From an uncultured cyanobacterium (GTDB taxonomy: Bacteria; Cyanobacteriota; Vampirovibrionia; Gastranaerophilales; Gastranaerophilaceae), in contig CAMTNN010000067.1 of assembly GCA_947073895.1 (NCBI GenBank), positions 1-7,567 of the forward strand: 7,567 bases of DNA, read 5' to 3'. Below, piece by piece: positions 5,858 through 7,567 of the stretch. Both the position numbers and the translations under genes were made by a program. Each line of letters opens with the position of its first letter. Positions within the stretch are counted from its first letter, which is position 1. The notes beneath the pieces were generated by a model. It searched no databases, was not told where the DNA came from, and saw nothing but the letters and a program-made list of their open reading frames with translations.

Positions 5858-5903
5858 GCTGATTTTTACAAGAAAGGAGGCGCAAATGATAGTAATCATC
5901 AGC
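5858..5903 (+). promoter_or_regulatory. Hairpin presenting SD and AUG in its loop, left copy
   Basis: GCTGATTTTTAC (5858-5869) pairs with GTAATCATCAGC (5892-5903), giving 6 bp, a 2x2 internal loop, then 4 bp. The 22-nt loop contains AAAGGAGG (5873-5880) and the start codon (5886-5888). The right copy places the same signals in the loop of an unrelated-sequence stem. Confidence 0.5.
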
Positions 5904-5957
5904 GAAAAAGAACTATTACTAATATTAGCAATAGTTCTTACCATCAAAGTCCTTTAA
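5886..5957 (+). CDS. 23-residue hydrophobic micro-ORF, left copy
   Basis: The ATG lies five bases after AGAAAGGAGG, a near-complete complement of the bacterial 16S 3' end, which is the strongest translation signal in the window. The peptide is rich in Ile, Leu and Val, with a charged S-E-K-E at 6-9, then LLLILAIVL (10-18) and Lys21. The segment is too short for a standard membrane protein but long enough to insert in a membrane like type I toxin peptides such as Ibs. The right copy shares K8 to L18 exactly and Lys21 without gaps, although the rest has diverged, so translation is probably selected. No antisense RNA promoter is convincing, so the toxin label is only a hypothesis; a leader peptide is the main alternative. 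Confidence 0.6.
   Translation: MIVIISEKELLLILAIVLTIKVL
5908..5939. repeat. 32-bp near-palindrome inside the left micro-ORF
   Basis: AAGAACTATT (5908-5917) is the exact reverse complement of AATAGTTCTT (5930-5939). Inside them CTAAT and ATTAG also pair, leaving a single A/C mismatch at 5918/5929. The palindrome covers the KELLLILAIVL codons. The right copy has the matching palindrome at 6731-6762. Confidence 0.8.
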
Positions 5958-5964
5958 TTAGGGC

Positions 5965-6010
5965 TGCAGGTGTGGGTGCTAACGCCACCCATGCCTGTAC
6001 TTTTATTTTA
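5965..6010 (+). terminator. Terminator of the left micro-ORF unit
   Basis: CAGGTGTGGGTG (5967-5978) pairs with CACCCATGCCTG (5986-5997) around a 7-nt loop, 12 bp including two adjacent wobble pairs, with two more possible pairs outside. TTTTATTTTA (6001-6010) follows. Its 3' arm can instead pair with the RNA 5' end (5825-5834), so the two structures exclude each other. Confidence 0.8.
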
Positions 6011-6045
6011 ACCCATTTTGAAAAATTTTCAACCCCTGGATTTAC

Positions 6046-6621
6046 TTAAATTATTTCAATTTCGCCTTGACGATAAATTACAACTTTACCATCTTTAAAT
6101 CCTGCAACTGTTGAAGCTCGCCCTTGTGCTTCACAGTCGTATGACGGGATAACTAAATCAACCTGATTTCCTATATAAGCAACTGCTTCATCGTAAGTTA
6201 AGGCAGCAGGGTCGCCTGACAGGTTTGCGCTTGTTGTTGCTAAGACGTGTCCGTCGATTGATTCACAAATTTTTGCAAAAGTTTCGTTATCAGGGATTCT
6301 GATTCCAACAGTCGGCATTGAAGATGTAATGTAATCAGGAGTGTTTTCTGATTTCTCCAAAACCAGAGTTAAAGCTCCTGGGAAATACTTTTTAATTAAT
6401 CGCTGTGCTTCTTTTTCAATAGGCTGTTTTACATAATCAAACAGGTTATAAACCTCATTGCTCATAAGAATAAGTGGTTTTTTGGCCTCGCGGTGCTTAA
6501 TATCATAAATCTTTTTTACGGCTTTTTCGCTTGTAGGCAAGCATCCAAGCCCCCATACTGTGTCTGTTACAAACGCTATAACACCGTTGTTCTTAAGTAT
6601 TTCATTAATCTTTTCAAACAT
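6046..6621 (-). CDS. tsaC: L-threonylcarbamoyladenylate synthase (TsaC/YrdC family)
   Basis: Makes threonylcarbamoyl-AMP from threonine, bicarbonate and ATP, the first step of t6A modification at position 37 of ANN-decoding tRNAs; cytoplasmic. The 191-residue form carries family motifs VTDTVWGLG (18-26), IKHREAKKPLILM (41-53), FPGALTLVL (80-88), VGIRIPD (105-111), TTSANLSGDPA (129-139) and GRASTV (167-172). The short single-domain length suits TsaC rather than the longer Sua5. The open frame reaches up to 6705, but those 28 residues are read through the terminator hairpin of the right micro-ORF unit and are not family-like. The ATG at 6621 has AAGGGTGG just upstream and begins the conserved fold. 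No separate promoter fits between the hairpin and this start, so expression may depend on readthrough. It is flanked on both sides by the inverted micro-ORF units. Confidence 0.95.
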   Translation of the reverse strand: MFEKINEILKNNGVIAFVTDTVWGLGCLPTSEKAVKKIYDIKHREAKKPLILMSNEVYNLFDYVKQPIEKEAQRLIKKYFPGALTLVLEKSENTPDYITSSMPTVGIRIPDNETFAKICESIDGHVLATTSANLSGDPAALTYDEAVAYIGNQVDLVIPSYDCEAQGRASTVAGFKDGKVVIYRQGEIEII

Positions 6622-6654
6622 AATTTCCACCCTTGAAAAATTTTTAATATCGGT

Positions 6655-6700
6655 TAAAATATAGATACAGGCATGGGTGATGCGTACACCCACAACCTGT
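6655..6700 (-). terminator. 3' hairpin of right unit, possible attenuator before tsaC
   Basis: On the minus strand ACAGGTTGTGGGTG (6700 to 6687) pairs with CACCCATGCCTGT (6679 to 6667) with one bulged U and a 7-nt loop. The following stretch is only CTATATTTTAA, a weaker U-run than in the left copy. It ends about 35 bp before the tsaC start, so partial termination with readthrough into tsaC is plausible. Confidence 0.6.
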
Positions 6701-6706
6701 TCCACA

Positions 6707-6784
6707 TTATTTAAACATGGATTTGGTTTGAAGAACTATTGCTAATATCAGCAGTAGTTCTTTTGCATTGATTTCGATTAACAT
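6707..6784 (-). CDS. 25-residue hydrophobic micro-ORF, right copy
   Basis: The ATG (6784 to 6782) lies six bases after AGAAAGGAGG (6800 to 6791). The peptide begins MLIEINAKELLLILAIVL and ends in QTKSMFK before TAA. It shares Ile5, K8 to L18 and Lys21 with the left peptide without gaps. Both the head and the tail have diverged, and the shared core contains silent changes (CTA/CTG, TTA/CTG), which suggests selection on the amino acids. It precedes tsaC on the same strand, so it could be a leader peptide for tsaC as well as a toxin-like peptide. Confidence 0.6.
   Translation of the reverse strand: MLIEINAKELLLILAIVLQTKSMFK
6731..6762. repeat. 32-bp near-palindrome inside the right micro-ORF
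   Basis: On the plus strand AAGAACTATTGCTAAT (6731-6746) faces ATCAGCAGTAGTTCTT (6747-6762). Fourteen of the sixteen positions pair; in the transcribed RNA one remaining position is a G-U wobble and one a C/A mismatch. It covers the same KELLLILAIVL codons as the left palindrome. Confidence 0.7.
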
Positions 6785-6812
6785 GCGTTTCCTCCTTTCT
6801 TTTAATCGAAAT
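6771..6812 (-). promoter_or_regulatory. Hairpin presenting SD and AUG in its loop, right copy
   Basis: ATTTCGATTAA (6812 to 6802) and TTAATCGAAAT (6781 to 6771) form a perfect 11-bp stem. The 20-nt loop between them holds exactly the AGAAAGGAGG ribosome-binding site and the ATG. The left copy has the same arrangement with different stem sequences. Confidence 0.65.
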
Positions 6813-6860
6813 TCAGCTTTAACATATTTTAATCTAAATCTTTTGCCTGTATCATAAATT

Positions 6861-6888
6861 ATTATAGCGAAAACAGAAAATATATCAA
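6861..6888 (-). promoter_or_regulatory. Promoter of the right micro-ORF unit
   Basis: On the minus strand TTGATA (6888 to 6883), a 16-bp spacer and a perfect TATAAT (6866 to 6861). The predicted RNA start, near 6854, falls on the first base of the 5' pairing arm GATACAGGC, just as in the left copy. Confidence 0.65.
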
Positions 6889-6931
6889 TGATTTTCTATT
6901 TTTGTAGTGCTACTATTCAAGAAAATTATTT

Positions 6932-6942
6932 TATAATATAAT
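6932..6942 (+). promoter_or_regulatory. Candidate -10 region for the 6972 gene
   Basis: Two overlapping TATAAT boxes (6932-6937 and 6937-6942) lie 30-40 bases before the ATG at 6972. No convincing -35 is present at the usual distance; a small GTAG-TG-CTAC dyad sits at 6904-6913. It is divergent from the right micro-ORF promoter. Confidence 0.45.
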
Positions 6943-6971
6943 ACGGAAAGGTAGATAAAAAGGAGAATACC

Positions 6972-7220
6972 ATGGTTCAAAATTTCAATACACCTCAAAA
7001 AACAAGACAGGCTGTAATTTTGTTTCTAAAAGGCTCAGCTACTCCTGTTGTTATGTATTTTGATAATCCGCAGGCGATTTATGCTGAGTTAAAACAGCTT
7101 ATGAAGAGTCCGACTCCTGTTCTTGTTGAAAAAGAACCAATCGGCCCGATTAAAAAACTTTGCTTTGTTTCTACTCAAATGGCAGGATTGGTATTACAAG
7201 AGGAGCCTTATGCACAATAA
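6972..7220 (+). CDS. Conserved-looking 82-residue protein of unknown function
   Basis: I do not recognise this protein. The ATG has an excellent AAAAGGAG ribosome-binding site six bases upstream. The sequence suggests a small alpha/beta fold: a hydrophobic strand AVILFLKG (14-21), a second strand TPVVMYF (24-30), a helix AIYAELKQLMK (35-45), then PVLVEKEPIGPIKKLCFVST (49-68) and AGLVLQEEP (71-79). No signal peptide or clear metal motif is present; there is one cysteine. It overlaps the downstream YceD-family gene by 11 nt, so the two are probably translationally coupled and may act together in ribosome or RNA metabolism. That link is inferred from position only. Confidence 0.85.
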   Translation: MVQNFNTPQKTRQAVILFLKGSATPVVMYFDNPQAIYAELKQLMKSPTPVLVEKEPIGPIKKLCFVSTQMAGLVLQEEPYAQ

Positions 7221-7567
7221 GATTCTTATCGAGGATATTGAACGCGAATCTGATAAGATTCTCGGGTATGAATTCAACGAGTTTATGGAAGAATTTGGCT
7301 GTGATATTAAAGCCGATTTAGAATTTGAGTCATTGGGTGAGTATATTAAAGTTACAGGTGATGTCCAAGGTAAAATTAAGCTTACTTGTGACAGATGTTT
7401 GACAGAATTTGAATACGATTTGGATATCGATATTGAAGAAACTTACGCCAAGCATTCGCTTCAAGATGAATATGGTACAGAGCTGGAACTCTCAGGTGGA
7501 CAGTTTATTACCGATTTGAACGGCGAAAAAGAGATTGATGTTTATGACTTATTGTATCAATCTGTAA
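7210..7567 (+). CDS. YceD/DUF177 family protein, C-terminus missing at window edge
   Basis: The family is linked to accumulation of 23S rRNA (YceD in E. coli, often next to rpmF). The 119 codons present run off the right edge. The diagnostic segment is GKIKLTCDRCLTEFEYDLDI (54-73), with the Cys60-x2-Cys63 pair and following Leu typical of DUF177. It is preceded by a beta-rich domain (KADLEFESLGEYIKVTGDVQ) and followed by an acidic region and KEIDVYDLLYQSV, matching the family's 'IDL...E' helix. The ATG at 7210 overlaps the end of the preceding gene, with AAGAGGAG a few bases upstream. rpmF and plsX are common downstream neighbours in other bacteria; neither can be seen here. Confidence 0.87.
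   Translation, partial: MHNKILIEDIERESDKILGYEFNEFMEEFGCDIKADLEFESLGEYIKVTGDVQGKIKLTCDRCLTEFEYDLDIDIEETYAKHSLQDEYGTELELSGGQFITDLNGEKEIDVYDLLYQSV

Larger units (their letters stand above)
5825..6002 (+). repeat. Left copy of the KELLLILAIVL unit
   Basis: This 178-bp unit is homologous, in inverted orientation, to 6664-6853. Shared blocks are TACAGGCAAAAGATTT near the 5' end, AAGCTGA, the AGAAAGGAGG ribosome-binding site, the KELLLILAIVL codons, and the final TGGGTG...CACCCATGCCTGTA hairpin; similarity continues into ATTTTAACC (6005-6013). The ends AAGTACAGGC (5825-5834) and GCCTGTACTT (5993-6002) are perfect 10-bp inverted repeats. With its own promoter and terminator it reads as a self-contained short transcript rather than a transposon; no target duplication is visible beside the ends. 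Confidence 0.75.
6664..6853 (-). repeat. Right copy of the KELLLILAIVL unit
   Basis: This 190-bp unit is homologous to 5825-6002 in opposite orientation. Its ends GATACAGGC and GCCTGTATC are a perfect 9-bp inverted repeat. Compared with the left copy, two terminal base pairs have changed on both sides (G-C to A-T and A-T to G-C), keeping the pairing. It has its own promoter (6861-6888) and a less perfect terminator, and it points into tsaC. Confidence 0.75.

Noticed and set aside
5919..5947. Antisense promoter within the left micro-ORF
   Set aside because: TTGATG/TATTAG on the minus strand is only 4/6 at each box and is not kept in the right copy, so an antitoxin RNA cannot be claimed.
5886..5957. 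Classical ilv/leu operon leader peptide
   Set aside because: Ile, Leu and Val are abundant, but no branched-chain amino-acid gene is downstream of either copy, and the left copy has no downstream gene on its strand.
5825..6002. MITE or insertion sequence
   Set aside because: Terminal inverted repeats exist, but they coincide with the predicted RNA start and terminator, and no target-site duplication is visible at either copy. Not fully excluded.
6622..6705. N-terminal extension of tsaC up to 6705
   Set aside because: The added 28 residues are translated from the terminator hairpin of the right micro-ORF unit; the ATG at 6621 has its own ribosome-binding site and begins the family fold.

Overview
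The window is AT-rich bacterial DNA with eleven protein genes of ordinary size (two cut by the window edges) and two micro-ORFs. Several proteins recall gut-associated non-photosynthetic Cyanobacteria (Melainabacteria / Gastranaerophilales). These include EF-hand repeat proteins of the 'YAK.GD..Y..EMD.D.DG.IT..E' type and an enolase with a cyanobacterial-style SGASTGTFEALELRD segment. This placement is inferred from remembered sequence patterns and is tentative.

Layout. On the minus strand, alr (alanine racemase) is followed 53 bp later by eno (enolase, cut by the left edge). The eno Shine-Dalgarno lies in a perfect 10-bp hairpin directly before the start codon. Next come a plus-strand EF-hand protein with a zinc-protease HEITH motif (2101-2856), a convergent surE nucleotidase (2864-3655, minus), and a second EF-hand protein with a duplicated 34-residue unit (3748-4308, plus). 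Positions 4313-5786 hold three small DNA-binding proteins: a tandem AbrB-like protein (minus), a tandem LuxR/GerE-type HTH protein (plus) and an XRE-type HTH protein (plus). The control region before the LuxR-type gene has a dyad over its -10 and three perfect or near-perfect 11-bp repeats. A 40-bp nested dyad precedes the XRE gene.

The most unusual part is 5788-6888. tsaC/yrdC (tRNA threonylcarbamoyladenosine synthesis, minus) is flanked by two diverged, inverted copies of a 180-190 nt transcription unit. Each copy has a TTGATA/TANAAT promoter, a 5' end able to pair with its own 3' end, a very strong Shine-Dalgarno and AUG held in a hairpin loop, and a 23- or 25-codon hydrophobic ORF sharing KELLLILAIVL. 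The core of that ORF is a 32-bp near-palindrome, and each unit ends in a GC-rich hairpin. Pairing is kept between the copies although the paired bases differ, which argues for selection on RNA structure. They look like type I toxin-like or leader-peptide units; neither function is proven. The right copy lies directly upstream of tsaC and may act as its leader.

The right end holds an unrecognised 82-residue protein whose gene overlaps by 11 nt the start of a YceD/DUF177-family gene cut by the right edge.
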